A DNA stretch of 64,000 nucleotides from Magicicada septendecula (GCA_034769895.1 CM068368.1:336621076-336685075); one strand, 5' to 3'; numbered from the stretch's first letter, positions 1 to 12,445 are shown. Numbers and translations are program-made. Notes: generated from the letters alone by a model not told the origin.

Positions 1-575
1 CAAATTTCTCTTATTATAATTTTGGTACCCTTCCATTAACATTAACATTTGTTTTATTAATATTACAACATATATTATTAATCAATATCAAACAACTAAT
101 TACTAATAATTATTAGTAAACATATGACAATTCTCATTAAACTTCTGGATACAATCCAGTTTTTATAAACATAATAAAACATGGTAAGTAGTTCCCAAAA
201 CATTGTCCTCCTTACTTAATAACTTCACTATCTCAAAACACAACGATTAAAACATTGTTTATAATTAATCACTTCCCTCATAAACATAACACAACTCTTA
301 ATAAACTTATGAATTAATTTCCACTCTCACACACCTAGTGGGATTAGTATTAGTATAGTAAGTATTTCTAAAACATTGTCCTCCTTACTTACTAACTTTA
401 ATAGTTTAAACATAACTATTAGAACATTATTTAACATTAATCAGTAATAATAAACCTATAATTGGTAGTCCTTGAAAGAGGCTACCTTATGTTTCCTGGT
501 ACTTTTCTAGGATTTATAAACATATTTTACTCATGTAATTACACAACAAGAAGATGGGCAAAATATCATGTAACA
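1..575 (-). repeat. LTR of the array, partial (cut by window edge)
   Basis: Matches 4985-5559 and the equivalent part of every other LTR. It ends on the plus strand in TGTAACA at 575, next to the polypurine tract of unit 1. Confidence 0.85.
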
Positions 576-595
576 TAATACCCCTCCCCCAGAAA
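576..595 (-). promoter_or_regulatory. Polypurine tract of unit 1
   Basis: On the minus strand, GGGGGAGGGG (581-590) lies five bases before the LTR start TGTTACATG. This is where plus-strand DNA synthesis is primed in LTR elements. The same tract lies beside the LTR boundary in all eight units. Confidence 0.7.
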
Positions 596-658
596 ACGGG
601 TTATTTTAGTAATAAACTGATTACTTAAATAAGCTGATTTATATAACAAGTGCTGCTC

Positions 659-1152
659 TTAATTTTCATAATATTTTTTAATTTCAGCTTGATTGTACAC
701 GCCCTTTACTTTATTAGTTTCTGGAATGGTCAATTCATAGGTATTATTCCCTTTATCCCTGGTTATCCTATACGGTCCTGTATACAATAATAATTTTTTA
801 GCTATTCCTTCTGCAGAACTTGGTAAATGCCTGTTTTTCAGTAACACCTTTTCTCCCACATTGTATTTTAAAATCTTATTTTTATTCTTTTCTTCCTCAT
901 GGTTTCAGGTATTGGGTTGTGATGAATTTTCTTAGGTTGGGTTATTATATAATAATTTACAAATAACTTCTTTTTCTTCTCGGGCGAATCTAAGAAAATA
1001 TATTATTTTTTCTTCATTTTCCTTATATAGGTGGTTACCAACTGATTTTTCCTTTCCTCTGAGGTTTCTTTTCTTTCTTCCTCTGCTTTATCTCCTGTTC
1101 TGGTTGATTCCTTAATTGGGGTTATCAATTCCTCCCTAACTTTAAATGGCAT
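659..1152 (-). pseudogene. Integrase C-terminal remnant (GPY/F region), unit 1
   Basis: The last 66 codons (859-659) contain GEKVLLKNR, YTGPYRI and a terminal KKYYEN. This is the GPY/F-type C-terminal module of gypsy integrases, and it resembles the module at 42297-42518 of element A. Upstream, a different frame gives a polar stretch beginning MPFKVREEL at 1152. Just before it, an N-x-x-x-H-S-x(5)-T-M-P-F pattern resembles the end of the integrase core. The HHCC finger and the DDE catalytic core are absent. Frames are broken between the parts, so this is a relic rather than a working enzyme. Confidence 0.7.
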
Positions 1153-2102
1153 GGTGAATGCATATCGGCTGTGAGTGATACTATTCTGACCTATTCCTCA
1201 CCCGACCATTCACCATGGTACAGTGCTCATTGGCCCCTGCCCATAATAATAATTTTTGAGTGGCGCCGTAGCTTTCTACACTCTTAAAAAATGGTAACTA
1301 TTGCGTTACTTTAAACACCCTTGGAATCCTGTTGCCTTCTTAACTCTTCTCGTTCTTATAATTTGCATCCCAGCAGCTCCCCTTACTTTTATATTATTGA
1401 TTTTCAGTTTTGGTAAAATCCTTGGTATATTTCTTCTCTTCTATTTAATTTCATTTCTTAGTTAATTGATTCATTTGCCACAGTGTTATTCATCTCCTTT
1501 TTCAATACCCCTTTTTAGCAATTAAAACTATGGTTATTGTTATTCTATTTATTTCCAGACATCGATTCTTCTTCTGCAAGTTCAGGCTTTCATTTATTTG
1601 TTTTAAGTACTTATTCTCTTCATTCAGTATGATCCCCTTATTATCGTTCTTAACCATCATATTCTCTTCCAAAACCTGTATTGGTGGGTTATTTGTTTAT
1701 GTTTTCTTAAATCTTCACTTGTCATTACAATTATCATTATCTTTCCTTCTCATTTCTCAAATAGTTGCCTTGTCGGTAATCATACAATCAGTCCCTTTTC
1801 TCTATAGTTTGTTTGGAATTAGTTTAACCATGATCCATAATTTCATCTGTACTGGTCGTTCGGATCACTCTGGTGTGCAGAACTATTTCCGTCCTTGTGA
1901 TATAGATCTCACTATTGCTACCTTATACAGCAATTCTTCTAATACTACATGTTCATTACTATTTAGGCCTACCTCAATCACTTTATCATTTTGCTTATTA
2001 AATAAATATGTTAATGGTATATCAATTGTTTATGCTATCACTGATATTTTACTTCTGGTGTATTCGACTTAACTATAGATTTACTTAATGTTTTACTTAC
2101 TG
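1153..2102 (-). other. Internal region of unit 1 without a recognised gene
   Basis: No long minus-strand frame is present. A plus-strand 180-codon frame (1530-2072) is antisense to the element and looks fortuitous. This is where pol should lie, so it is probably heavily decayed or rearranged pol or spacer sequence. No RT or protease motif was found. The equivalent stretch of each other unit is nearly identical. Confidence 0.5.
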
Positions 2103-2342
2103 TTATATTTGATTCCCTTTGAAAGTTTCTATTAAGCTCCTTCTGTTATTTTTAAAATTACTTACTCTTCTGTATTCCGTACTTAGGATGTTAAGTACAT
2201 TAACTAGTCCATTGTTCATCATCTCCCACTCTTCCCGTGTTTTTATTAATTTCCTTTGATGCATTTGTCTCATTTTCTTTGTCTTCATTTCCATGTGCTT
2301 AATATTCTCTTTGTTTCTGTTAGGTTTCTTTTCAGATAACAA
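2103..2342 (-). pseudogene. Gag downstream remnant, unit 1
   Basis: A 79-codon Lys/Glu/Arg-rich helical stretch containing KKPNRNKENIKHMEMKTKKM. In unit 8 the same sequence is in frame with the coiled-coil Gag. Here a 13-bp deletion at the CTGGTTCCT repeat near 2400 shifts the frame. Confidence 0.55.
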
Positions 2343-2464
2343 TACACTTTTGTCTTTTTTATTTTCTATTTCATTACTACCTTCTATTTTCTGATCTACT
2401 GGTTCCTGTCATTGTTTAATCCTTCCATTAACAGTCTACGATCATTTATTATTTCTTCTCTATA

Positions 2465-3139
2465 CTATTCTAATTGTTGTTTCAATTCCTCTTTATTCTT
2501 CTCACTCTCTTCCTTCAACAGTCTTTTTAATTCTTCGTTACTTTGTCTAATCTCCTCCTTCAACTGTTGTAAAGTTTCATTATTGCTTTCGATTTTTTTA
2601 TTTAATTCTTCATTATCTTCCCTCATTTGTTTCTTCAGTTCTTCAGTATTTTGTTTTAATAAGTTTTCATTATCTACTCTCATTTGTTTAAACTCTTCTT
2701 GGTTACTATCCATTTTCTTGTTAAGTGTTTCGATATTCTTTTCATTATTTTGATCTATTTTTTCAATATCCTCCTTCATTTGTTTCAATGTTTGATTACT
2801 GCTTTCGATTTTTTTATTCGATTCTTCACTATTTTGTTTCAATGTTTCATTATGTTTTCTTGAGTTTTCGTTTAATGATTCTAATTTTTTATTTAATTCT
2901 TCCTTGTCTTCCTCTCTTTTTTCCTCATTCCTTTTTAGGAATTCCATTATGCCATCCCATCTCATTTCTTCTGCAGTCCTATTTGGTTCTCTTTGTGTGG
3001 GTTTTTTTGGTTGGTCCCCTGGGATATCCCTTACCACTGTTTCTATTTCTTCAGTCGGTGTTACTTCCTTCGCCTCCATGTTCAATTCTATTTCTTCTCC
3101 CTCCGTACGTTTACGTGACGTTGCTCTTCTCCTTGACAT
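2465..3139 (-). CDS. Coiled-coil Gag N-terminal protein, unit 1 (224 aa)
   Basis: The start at 3139 opens a basic N-terminus (SRRR, SRKR). An acidic stretch and a GDQPKKPTQREPN linker follow, and then about 150 residues rich in E, K, N and Q with leucines or isoleucines at heptad-like spacing, which predicts a long coiled coil. Basic tail, GDQP linker and NETLK repeats are shared with the 222-residue frame at 47645-48313 of element B, so this is a Gag-type protein likely to self-associate. No capsid, zinc knuckle or enzyme domain is seen. A TAG stop ends it. This copy lacks a four-codon insertion seen in units 2-7 and keeps a three-codon EDK segment lost from units 3-8. It sits just downstream of the leader and primer-binding site, as gag should. 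Confidence 0.65.
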   Translation of the reverse strand: MSRRRATSRKRTEGEEIELNMEAKEVTPTEEIETVVRDIPGDQPKKPTQREPNRTAEEMRWDGIMEFLKRNEEKREEDKEELNKKLESLNENSRKHNETLKQNSEESNKKIESSNQTLKQMKEDIEKIDQNNEKNIETLNKKMDSNQEEFKQMRVDNENLLKQNTEELKKQMREDNEELNKKIESNNETLQQLKEEIRQSNEELKRLLKEESEKNKEELKQQLE

Positions 3140-3221
3140 CTCTGTTGCTTAAACGTAGCCCCCACTAGAGTAGAAAATGCTATAACACTCACAATAAGAA
3201 TACAAAGTTATTCTATCTCTA

Positions 3222-3420
3222 GCCTCACTGGTTGGGCTCCAATTCTGTAACACTAAGAGATTACTTCCGTATCTATCTTAAGCCTCACTGTTGGGATCTC
3301 CAATTTTGTAACACTATGGGTTATTTAGTCACACGTTGGTTGCGTCAATTCTGTAACACTACGGGAATTCTCTCCCGTATCTATTTTAAGCCTCACTGTT
3401 GGGATCGCCAATTCTGTAAC
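3222..3420 (-). repeat. Leader with four primer-site-like modules, unit 1
   Basis: Four degenerate modules at 3222-3251, 3282-3312, 3336-3357 (truncated) and 3390-3420. On the minus strand the best preserved reads GTTACAGAATTGGCGATCCC followed by AACAGTGAGG, which looks like an LTR end joined to a primer-binding site. The same module type occurs once at 48658-48686 upstream of element B. All eight units carry this leader. Confidence 0.6.
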
Positions 3421-3496
3421 GTTAAGATTTATTCGTACTATCTAAATTGTACTTGGTTTGTATTTTAAGGATGAGTATGTTGTCAGGGTAATGTTA

Positions 3497-3507
3497 GTTG
3501 AGCGCCA
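3497..3507 (-). promoter_or_regulatory. Primer-binding site, unit 1
   Basis: Minus-strand TGGCGCTCAAC lies three bases inside the LTR end. The sequence and spacing match the site at 48411-48421 in element B. This is the expected position for tRNA priming of minus-strand synthesis. The tRNA itself cannot be named from the window. Confidence 0.7.
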
Positions 3508-3510
3508 ATT

Positions 3511-5559
3511 TGCAATCAAATGTTGCAAATAAAATTTATTGATAAATTGGTAATTAATATTGCATATAGCATAAGGGTTTCTTTTTCTTCTATATTTTTA
3601 TCTTTTGTAATCTTTTATTCAACATAATATTATGACTATTAATGCTCAGTAAGGCAGATTCAAATCAGGTGCCATACTTTCCTTGTTGGGAGTGTTACCA
3701 ACCTATGCTAGTTGATAAAAAAATTAACATTCATTAATATGGTGTATATAATATCATATACATTTTAATTATCCATTAAATAAAGAAAAGAAAACCTTTT
3801 ATCTGTTGTTATTGAACTCAAATCGTTTATCCTTTTTAAATTTTTTTTTAAGAGACAGTAATAATTGTTAACGAAGTATGACCGGTTGTTCTTTAAATAT
3901 GCTCAGAATGGCAGCAGTAGCTCTTATATCTCAAGGCAGACCTATCTGTACTTTAATAATTACTAAATAAAATACAAATAGAATGGTTTTACGTTAGATC
4001 CTTTTGACTACGATATAAACTACAAATATCTTAGGAAAAGTACCATAATACATGGGCTTATAATAAATTACAGAGTGGTTTTACAAGAGTCTATTAAGAA
4101 GTTTACAATGTTCAGTGTCTAGGTTATGTTGATTTATGTGTTTTCAATGTCTAATACACTTTAAATGGTTATATTACCATATATTAATAGTTTTTTACAC
4201 TGAAAACAAGATTGTTCATTAATTATTTTCACAGTGAAGGTTCAAAAATAGTTTTAATCAAAAGTGTAAACAGTGTCTTTGAAAAGTGTAACTTAGGCCA
4301 TTAAGGTAATTTCTTCAGTTTAGTTATTTAGCTAAAATACTTCCCTTCCTGGATAGGTCGATCTTGTTTCTTCATATGTTAATTGGTTTCCTTCTTTTGA
4401 ACAATGTTGTACTTCTTTCTTCTAAATATTTAGTTTTGTAATATAATTTAACTTTAATTAGGTTCACTGATGTTAAATTCAAAATATGTTGGATTGGTCT
4501 CTCGTATTTTTATATATCAACGTTTCTCGTTTAAATCTAATAATGGACTCCTCTTTATTCAATTTATAACATATCAGTTGCTAAGGCCTATAACTTAGCT
4601 TTCATTGGTTTAAATTGTGTCATCTGTAGTTACTATGGTTCTCTCTGAGCCTCAAAATAAACAAACTTCTAATATTTTACTTTAAATTTTCTTAAAATTG
4701 TTATACCTTTTTTATCTGATCTCTGATCTTTAATATACTAGTATCTTTGAGTTTCTGATGGAACACTGATTGTTTTGATACCACTTTTGATTATCTTCCA
4801 TTACATATTTCCTGAGTTACCATTTCACACTTTTAACTATATGTACAAAATTATTATTAGTTCTTTTTGTACTCTTCACTTTACTAAAACGATTGGATAC
4901 AATCAGTAATAACATAGTTCAACCTGACATTAAAACTCTTTTTTCAAATTCCTTAACTATCTAGGCCTGACATGCCTAGTTTCACAAATTTCTCTTATTA
5001 TAATTTTGGTACCCTTCCATTAACATTAACATTTGTTTTATTAATATTACAACATATATTATTAATCAATATCAAACAACTAATTACTAATAATTATTAG
5101 TAAACATATGACAATTCTCATTAAACTTCTGGATACAATCCAGTTTTTATAAACATAATAAAACATGGTAAGTAGTTCCCAAAACATTGTCCTCCTTACT
5201 TAATAACTTCACTATCTCAAAACACAACGATTAAAACATTGTTTATAATTAATCACTTCCCTCATAAACATAACACAACTCTTAATAAACTTATGAATTA
5301 ATTTCCACTCTCACACACCTAGTGGGATTAGTATTAGTATAGTAAGTATTTCTAAAACATTGTCCTCCTTACTTACTAACTTTAATAGTTTAAACATAAC
5401 TATTAGAACATTATTTAACATTAATCAGTAATAATAAACCTATAATTGGTAGTCCTTGAAAGAGGCTACCTTATGTTTCCTGGTACTTTTCTAGGATTTA
5501 TAAACATATTTTACTCATGTAATTACACAACAAGAAGATGGGCAAAATATCATGTAACA
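3511..5559 (-). repeat. LTR between units 1 and 2 (2,049 bp)
   Basis: On the minus strand it runs from TGTTACATG to ATTGCA, so it has TG...CA ends, with the primer-binding site directly downstream and the polypurine tract directly upstream. At 2 kb it is long for a gypsy LTR, and it contains no convincing reading frame. Being shared between adjacent units, it serves as the 3' LTR of one and the 5' LTR of the next. Confidence 0.85.
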
Positions 5560-5642
5560 TAATACCCCTCCCCCAGAAAACGGGTTATTTTAGTAATAAA
5601 CTGATTACTTAAATAAGCTGATTTATATAACAAGTGCTGCTC

Positions 5643-6136
5643 TTAATTTTCATAATATTTTTTAATTTCAGCTTGATTGTACACGCCCTTTACTTTATTA
5701 GTTTCTGGAATGGTCAATTCATAGGTATTATTCCCTTTATCCCTGGTTATCCTATATGGTCCTGTATACAATAATAATTTTTTAGCTATTCCTTCTGCAG
5801 AACTTGGTAAATGCCTGTTTTTCAGTAACACCTTTTCTCCCACTTTGTATTTTAAAATCTTATTTTTATTCTTTTCTTCCTCATGGTTTCAGGTATTGGG
5901 TTGTGATGAATTTTCTTAGGTTGGGTTATTATATAATAATTTACAAATAACTTCTTTTTCTTCTCGGGCGAATCTAAGAAAATATATTATTTTTTCTTCA
6001 TTTTCCTTATATAGGTGGTTACCAACTGATTTTTCCTTTCCTCTGAGGTTTCTTTTCTTTCTTCCTCTGCTTTATCTCCTGTTCTGGTTGATTCCTTAAT
6101 TGGGGTTATCAATTCCTCCCTAACTTTAAATGGCAT
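5643..6136 (-). pseudogene. Integrase C-terminal remnant, unit 2
   Basis: Same 66-codon GPY/F end as unit 1, with the frame-broken stretch upstream. The unit keeps the six-T run near 5990 that breaks the upstream frame. Confidence 0.65.
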
Positions 6137-7086
6137 GGTAAATGCATATCGGCTGTGAGTGATACTATTCTGACCTATTCCTCACCCGACCATTCACCAT
6201 GGTACAGTGCTCATTGGCCCCTGCCCATAATAATAATTTTTGAGTGGCGCCGTAGCTTTCTACACTCTTAAAAAATGGTAACTATTGCGTTACTTTAAAC
6301 ACCCTTGGAATCCTGTTGCCTTCTTAACTCTTCTCGTTCTTATAATTTGCATCCCAGCAGCTCCCCTTACTTTTATATTATTGATTTTCAGTTTTGGTAA
6401 AATCCTTGGTATATTTCTTCTCTTCTATTTAATTTCATTTCGTAGTTAATTGATTCATTTGCCACAGTGTTATTCATCTCCTTTTTCAATACCCCTTTTT
6501 AGCAATTAAAACTATGGTTATTGTTATTCTATTTATTTCCAGACATCGATTCTTCTTCTGCAAGTTCAGGCTTTCATTTATTTGTTTTAAGTACTTATTC
6601 TCTTCATTCAGTATGATCCCCTTATTATCGTTCTTAACCATCATATTCTCTTCCAAAACCTGTATTGGTGGGTTATTTGTTTATGTTTTCTTAAATCTTC
6701 ACTTGTCATTACAATTATCATTATCTTTCCTTCTCATTTCTCAAATAGTTGCCTTGTCGGTAATCATACAATCAGTCCCTTTTCTCTATAGTTTGTTTGG
6801 AATTAGTTTAACCATGATCCATAATTTCATCTGTACTGGTCGTTCGGATCACTCTGGTGTGCATAACTATTTCCGTCCTTGTGATATAGATCTCACTATT
6901 GCTACCTTATACAGCAATTCTTCTAATACTACATGTTCATTACTATTTAGGCCTACGTCAATCACTTTATCATTTTGCTTATTAAATAAATATGTTAATG
7001 GTATATCAATTGTTTATGCTATCACTGATATTTTACTTCTGGTGTATTCGACTTAACTATAGATTTACTTAATGTTTTACTTACTG

Positions 7087-7326
7087 TTATATTTGATTCC
7101 CTTTGAAAGTTTCTATTAAGCTCCTTCTGTTATTTTTAAAATTACTTACTCTTCTGTATTCCGTACTTAGGATGTTAAGTACATTAACTAGTCCATTGTT
7201 CATTATCTCCCACTCTTCCCGTGTTTTTATTAATTTCCTTTGATGCATTTGTCTCATTTTCTTTGTCTTCATTTCCATGTGCTTAATATTCTCTTTGTTT
7301 CTGTTAGGTTTCTTTTCAGATAACAA
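7087..7326 (-). pseudogene. Gag downstream remnant, unit 2
   Basis: 79 codons, differing from unit 1 by M to I in EEWEIMNN. It is cut off from the Gag frame by the same 13-bp deletion. Confidence 0.5.
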
Positions 7327-7448
7327 TACACTTTTGTCTTTTTTATTTTCTATTTCATTACTACCTTCTATTTTCTGATCTACTGGTTCCTGTCATTGTT
7401 TAATCCTTCCATTAACAGTCTACGATCATTTATTATTTCTTCTCTATA

Positions 7449-8135
7449 CTATTCTAATTGTTGTTTCACTTGTTGTTTCAATTCCTCTTTATTCTTCTCA
7501 CTCTCTTCCTTCAACAGTCTTTTTAATTCTTCGTTACTTTGTCTAATCTCCTCCTTCAACTGTTGTAAAGTTTCATTATTGCTTTCGATTTTTTTATTTA
7601 ATTCTTCATTATCTTCCCTCATTTGTTTCTTCAGTTCTTCAGTATTTTGTTTTAATAAGTTTTCATTATCTACTCTCATTTGTTTAAACTCTTCTTGGTT
7701 ACTATCCATTTTCTTGTTAAGTGTTTCGATATTCTTTTCATTATTTTGATCTATTTTTTCAATATCCTCCTTCATTTGTTTCAATGTTTGATTACTGCTT
7801 TCGATTTTTTTATTTGATTCTTCACTATTTTGTTTCAATGTTTCATTATGTTTTCTTGAGTTTTCGTTTAATGATTCTAATTTTTTATTTAATTCTTCCT
7901 TGTCTTCCTCTCTTTTTTCCTCATTCCTTTTTAGGAATTCCATTATGCCAGCCCATCTCATTTCTTCTGCAGTCCTATTTGGTTCTCTTTGTGTGGGTTT
8001 TTTTGGTTGGTCCCCTGGGATATCCCTTACCACTGTTTCTATTTCTTCAGTCGCTGTTACTTCCTTCGCCTCCATGTTCAATTCTATTTCTTCTCCCTCC
8101 GTACGTTTACGTGACGTTGCTCTTCTCCTTGACAT
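7449..8135 (-). CDS. Coiled-coil Gag, unit 2 (228 aa, longest copy)
   Basis: The only copy with both variable segments: the EDK codons in KREEDKEE, and the extra four codons giving KQQVKQQLE at the C-terminus. It also has a private D to A change in MRWAGIM. Confidence 0.6.
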   Translation of the reverse strand: MSRRRATSRKRTEGEEIELNMEAKEVTATEEIETVVRDIPGDQPKKPTQREPNRTAEEMRWAGIMEFLKRNEEKREEDKEELNKKLESLNENSRKHNETLKQNSEESNKKIESSNQTLKQMKEDIEKIDQNNEKNIETLNKKMDSNQEEFKQMRVDNENLLKQNTEELKKQMREDNEELNKKIESNNETLQQLKEEIRQSNEELKRLLKEESEKNKEELKQQVKQQLE

Positions 8136-8506
8136 CTCTGTTGCTTAAACGTAGCCCCCACTAGAGTAGAAAATGCTATAACACTCACAATAAGAATACA
8201 AAGTTATTCTATCTCTAGCCTCACTAGTTGGGCTCCAATTCTGTAACACTAAGAGATTACTTCCGTATCTATCTTAAGCCTCACTGTTGGGATCTCCAAT
8301 TTTGTAACACTATGGGTTATTTAGTCACACGTTGGTTGCGTCAATTCTGTAACACTACGGGAATTCTCTCCCGTATCTATTTTAAGCCTCACTGTTGGGA
8401 TCGCCAATTCTGTAACGTTAAGATTTATTCGTACTATCTAAATTGTACTTGGTTTGTATTTTAAGGATGAGTATGTTGTCAGGGTAATGTTAGTTGAGCG
8501 CCAATT

Positions 8507-10555
8507 TGCAATCAAATGTTGCAAATAAAATTTATTGATAAATTGGTAATTAATATTGCATATAGCATAAGGGTTTCTTTTTCTTCTATATTTTTATCTT
8601 TTGTAATCTTTTATTCAACATAATATTATGACTATTAATGCTCAGTAAGGCAGATTCAAATCAGGTGCCATACTTTCCTTGTTGGGAGTGTTACCAACCT
8701 ATGCTAGTTGATGAAAAAATTAACATTCATTAATATGGTGTATATAATATCATATACATTTTAATTATCCATTAAATAAAGAAAAGAAAACCTTTTATCT
8801 GTTGTTATTGAACTCAAATCGTTTATCCTTTTTAAATTTTTTTTTAAGAGACAGTAATAATTGTTAACGAAGTATGACCGGTTGTTCTTTAAATATGCTC
8901 AGAATGGCAGCAGTAGCTCTTATATCTCAAGGCAGACCTATCTGTACTTTAATAATTACTAAATAAAATACAAATAGAATGGTTTTACGTTAGATCCTTT
9001 TGACTACGATATAAACTACAAATATCTTAGGAAAAGTACCAAAATAGATGGGCTTATAATAAATTACAGAGTGGTTTTACAAGAGTCTATTAAGAAGTTT
9101 ACAATGTTCAGTGTCTAGGTTATGTTGATTTATGTGTTTTCAATGTCTAATACACTTTAAATGGTTATATTACCATATATTAATAGTTTTTTACACTGAA
9201 AACAAGATTGTTCATTAATTATTTTCACAGTGAAGGTTCAAAAATAGTTTTAATCAAAAGTGTAAACAGTGTCTTTGAAAAGTGTAACTTAGGCCATTAA
9301 GGTAATTTCTTCAGTTTAGTTATTTAGCTAAAATACTTCCCTTCCTGGATAGGTCGATCTTGTTTCTTCATATGTTAATTGGTTTCCTTCTTTTGAACAA
9401 TGTTGTACTTCTTTCTTCTAAATATTTAGTTTTGTAATATAATTTAACTTTAATTAGGTTCACTGATGTTAAATTCAAAATATGTTGGATTGGTCTCTCG
9501 TATTTTTATATATCAACGTTTCTCGTTTAAATCTAATAATGGACTCCTCTTTATTCAATTTATAACATATCAGTTGCTAAGGCCTATAACTTAGCTTTCA
9601 TTGGTTTAAATTGTGTCATCTGTAGTTACTATGGTTCTCTCTGAGCCTCAAAATAAACAAACTTCTAATATTTTACTTTAAATTTTCTTAAAATTGTTAT
9701 ACCTTTTTTATCTGATCTCTGATCTTTAATATACTAGTATCTTTGAGTTTCTGATGGAACACTGATTGTTTTGATACCACTTTTGATTATCTTCCATTAC
9801 ATATTTCCTGAGTTACCATTTCACACTTTTAACTATATGTACAAAATTATTATTAGTTCTTTTTGTACTCTTCACTTTACTAAAACGATTGGATACAATC
9901 AGTAATAACATAGTTCAACCTGACATTAAAACTCTTTTTTCAAATTCCTTAACTATCTAGGCCTGACATGCCTAGTTTCACAAATTTCTCTTATTATAAT
10001 TTTGGTACCCTTCCATTAACATTAACATTTGTTTTATTAATATTACAACATATATTATTAATCAATATCAAACAACTAATTACTAATAATTATTAGTAAA
10101 CATATGACAATTCTCATTAAACTTCTGGATACAATCCAGTTTTTATAAACATAATAAAACATGGTAAGTAGTTCCCAAAACATTGTCCTCCTTACTTAAT
10201 AACTTCACTATCTCAAAACACAACGATTAAAACATTGTTTATAATTAATCACTTCCCTCATAAACATAACACAACTCTTAATAAACTTATGAATTAATTT
10301 CCACTCTCACACACCTAGTGGGATTAGTATTAGTATAGTAAGTATTTCTAAAACATTGTCCTCCTTACTTACTAACTTTAATAGTTTAAACATAACTATT
10401 AGAACATTATTTAACATTAATCAGTAATAATAAACCTATAATTGGTAGTCCTTGAAAGAGGCTACCTTATGTTTCCTGGTACTTTTCTAGGATTTATAAA
10501 CATATTTTACTCATGTAATTACACAACAAGAAGATGGGCAAAATATCATGTAACA
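8507..10555 (-). repeat. LTR between units 2 and 3
   Basis: 2,049 bp with the same borders as the LTR at 3511-5559. It carries the GTTGGGAGTG and ATACAATCAG variants. Confidence 0.85.
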
Positions 10556-10638
10556 TAATACCCCTCCCCCAGAAAACGGGTTATTTTAGTAATAAACTGA
10601 TTACTTAAATAAGCTGATTTATATAACAAGTGCTGCTC

Positions 10639-11133
10639 TTAATTTTCATAATATTTTTTAATTTCAGCTTGATTGTACACGCCCTTTACTTTATTAGTTT
10701 CTGGAATGGTCAATTCATAGGTATTATTCCCTTTATCCCTGGTTATCCTATACGGTCCTGTATACAATAATAATTTTTTAGCTATTCCTTCTGCAGAACT
10801 TGGTAAATGCCTGTTTTTCAGTAACACCTTTTCTCCCACATTGTATTTTAAAATCTTATTTTTATTCTTTTCTTCCTCATGGTTTCAGGTATTGGGTTGT
10901 GATGAATTTTCTTAGGTTGGGTTATTATATAATAATTTACAAATAACTTCTTTTTCTTCTCGGGCGAATCTAAGAAAATATATTATTTTTTTCTTCATTT
11001 TCCTTATATAGGTGGTTACCAACTGATTTTTCCTTTCCTCTGAGGTTTCTTTTCTTTCTTCCTCTGCTTTATCTCCTGTTCTGGTTGATTCCTTAATTGG
11101 GGTTATCAATTCCTCCCTAACTTTAAATGGCAT
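10639..11133 (-). pseudogene. Integrase C-terminal remnant, unit 3
   Basis: The GPY/F end is unchanged. A seven-T run near 10985 (six in units 1, 2 and 8) opens a 73-codon upstream frame from MPFKVREEL to LLYNNPT. It is still separated from the last 66 codons. Confidence 0.65.
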
Positions 11134-12083
11134 GGTGAATGCATATCGGCTGTGAGTGATACTATTCTGACCTATTCCTCACCCGACCATTCACCATGGT
11201 ACAGTGCTCATTGGCCCCTGCCCATAATAATAATTTTTGAGTGGCGCCGTAGCTTTCTACACTCTTAAAAAATGGTAACTATTGCGTTACTTTAAACACC
11301 CTTGGAATCCTGTTGCCTTCTTAACTCTTCTCGTTCTTATAATTTGCATCCCAGCAGCTCCCCTTACTTTTATATTATTGATTTTCAGTTTTGGTAAAAT
11401 CCTTGGTATATTTCTTCTCTTCTATTTAATTTCATTTCTTAGTTAATTGATTCATTTGCCACAGTGTTATTCATCTCCTTTTTCAATACCCCTTTTTAGC
11501 AATTAAAACTATGGTTATTGTTATTCTATTTATTTCCAGACATCGATTCTTCTTCTGCAAGTTCAGGCTTTCATTTATTTGTTTTAAGTACTTATTCTCT
11601 TCATTCAGTATGATCCCCTTATTATCGTTCTTAACCATCATATTCTCTTCCAAAACCTGTATTGGTGGGTTATTTGTTTATGTTTTCTTAAATCTTCACT
11701 TGTCATTACAATTATCATTATCTTTCCTTCTCATTTCTCAAATAGTTGCCTTGTCGGTAATCATACAATCAGTCCCTTTTCTCTATAGTTTGTTTGGAAT
11801 TAGTTTAACCATGATCCATAATTTCATCTGTACTGGTCGTTCGGATCACTCTGGTGTGCAGAACTATTTCCGTCCTTGTGATATAGATCTCACTATTGCT
11901 ACCTTATACAGCAATTCTTCTAATACTACATGTTCATTACTATTTAGGCCTACCTCAATCACTTTATCATTTTGCTTATTAAATAAATATGTTAATGGTA
12001 TATCAATTGTTTATGCTATCACTGATATTTTACTTCTGGTGTATTCGACTTAACTATGGATTTACTTAATGTTTTACTTACTG

Positions 12084-12323
12084 TTATATTTGATTCCCTT
12101 TGAAAGTTTCTATTAAGCTCCTTCTGTTATTTTTGAAATTACTTACTCTTCTGTATTCCGTACTTAGGATGTTAAGTACATTAACTAGTCCATTGTTCAT
12201 TATCTCCCACTCTTCCCGTGTTTTTATTAATTTCCTTTGATGCATTTGTCTCATTTTCTTTGTCTTCATTTCCATGTGCTTAATATTCTCTTTGTTTCTG
12301 TTAGGTTTCTTTTCAGATAACAA
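12084..12323 (-). pseudogene. Gag downstream remnant, unit 3
   Basis: 79-codon remnant identical in protein sequence to unit 2, with the 13-bp deletion. Confidence 0.5.
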
Positions 12324-12445
12324 TACACTTTTGTTTTTTTTATTTTCTATTTCATTACTACCTTCTATTTTCTGATCTACTGGTTCCTGTCATTGTTTAA
12401 TCCTTCCATTAACAGTCTACGATCATTTATTATTTCTTCTCTATA

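Noticed and set aside
1530-2072. 180-codon plus-strand frame with hydrophobic stretches, repeated in seven units
   Set aside because: Antisense to the element, rich in Leu/Phe/Ser as expected from the complement of AT-rich sequence, repeated only because the unit is duplicated, and truncated in unit 8.
2412-3168. Plus-strand frames of 82-147 codons rich in Phe, Ser and Leu opposite the Gag frame
   Set aside because: Mirror images of the Glu/Lys-rich coiled-coil coding sequence.
3232-3468. 78-codon plus-strand frame with repeated HCWD..QFCN motifs
   Set aside because: Translation of the repeated leader modules in antisense; no ribosome or promoter evidence.
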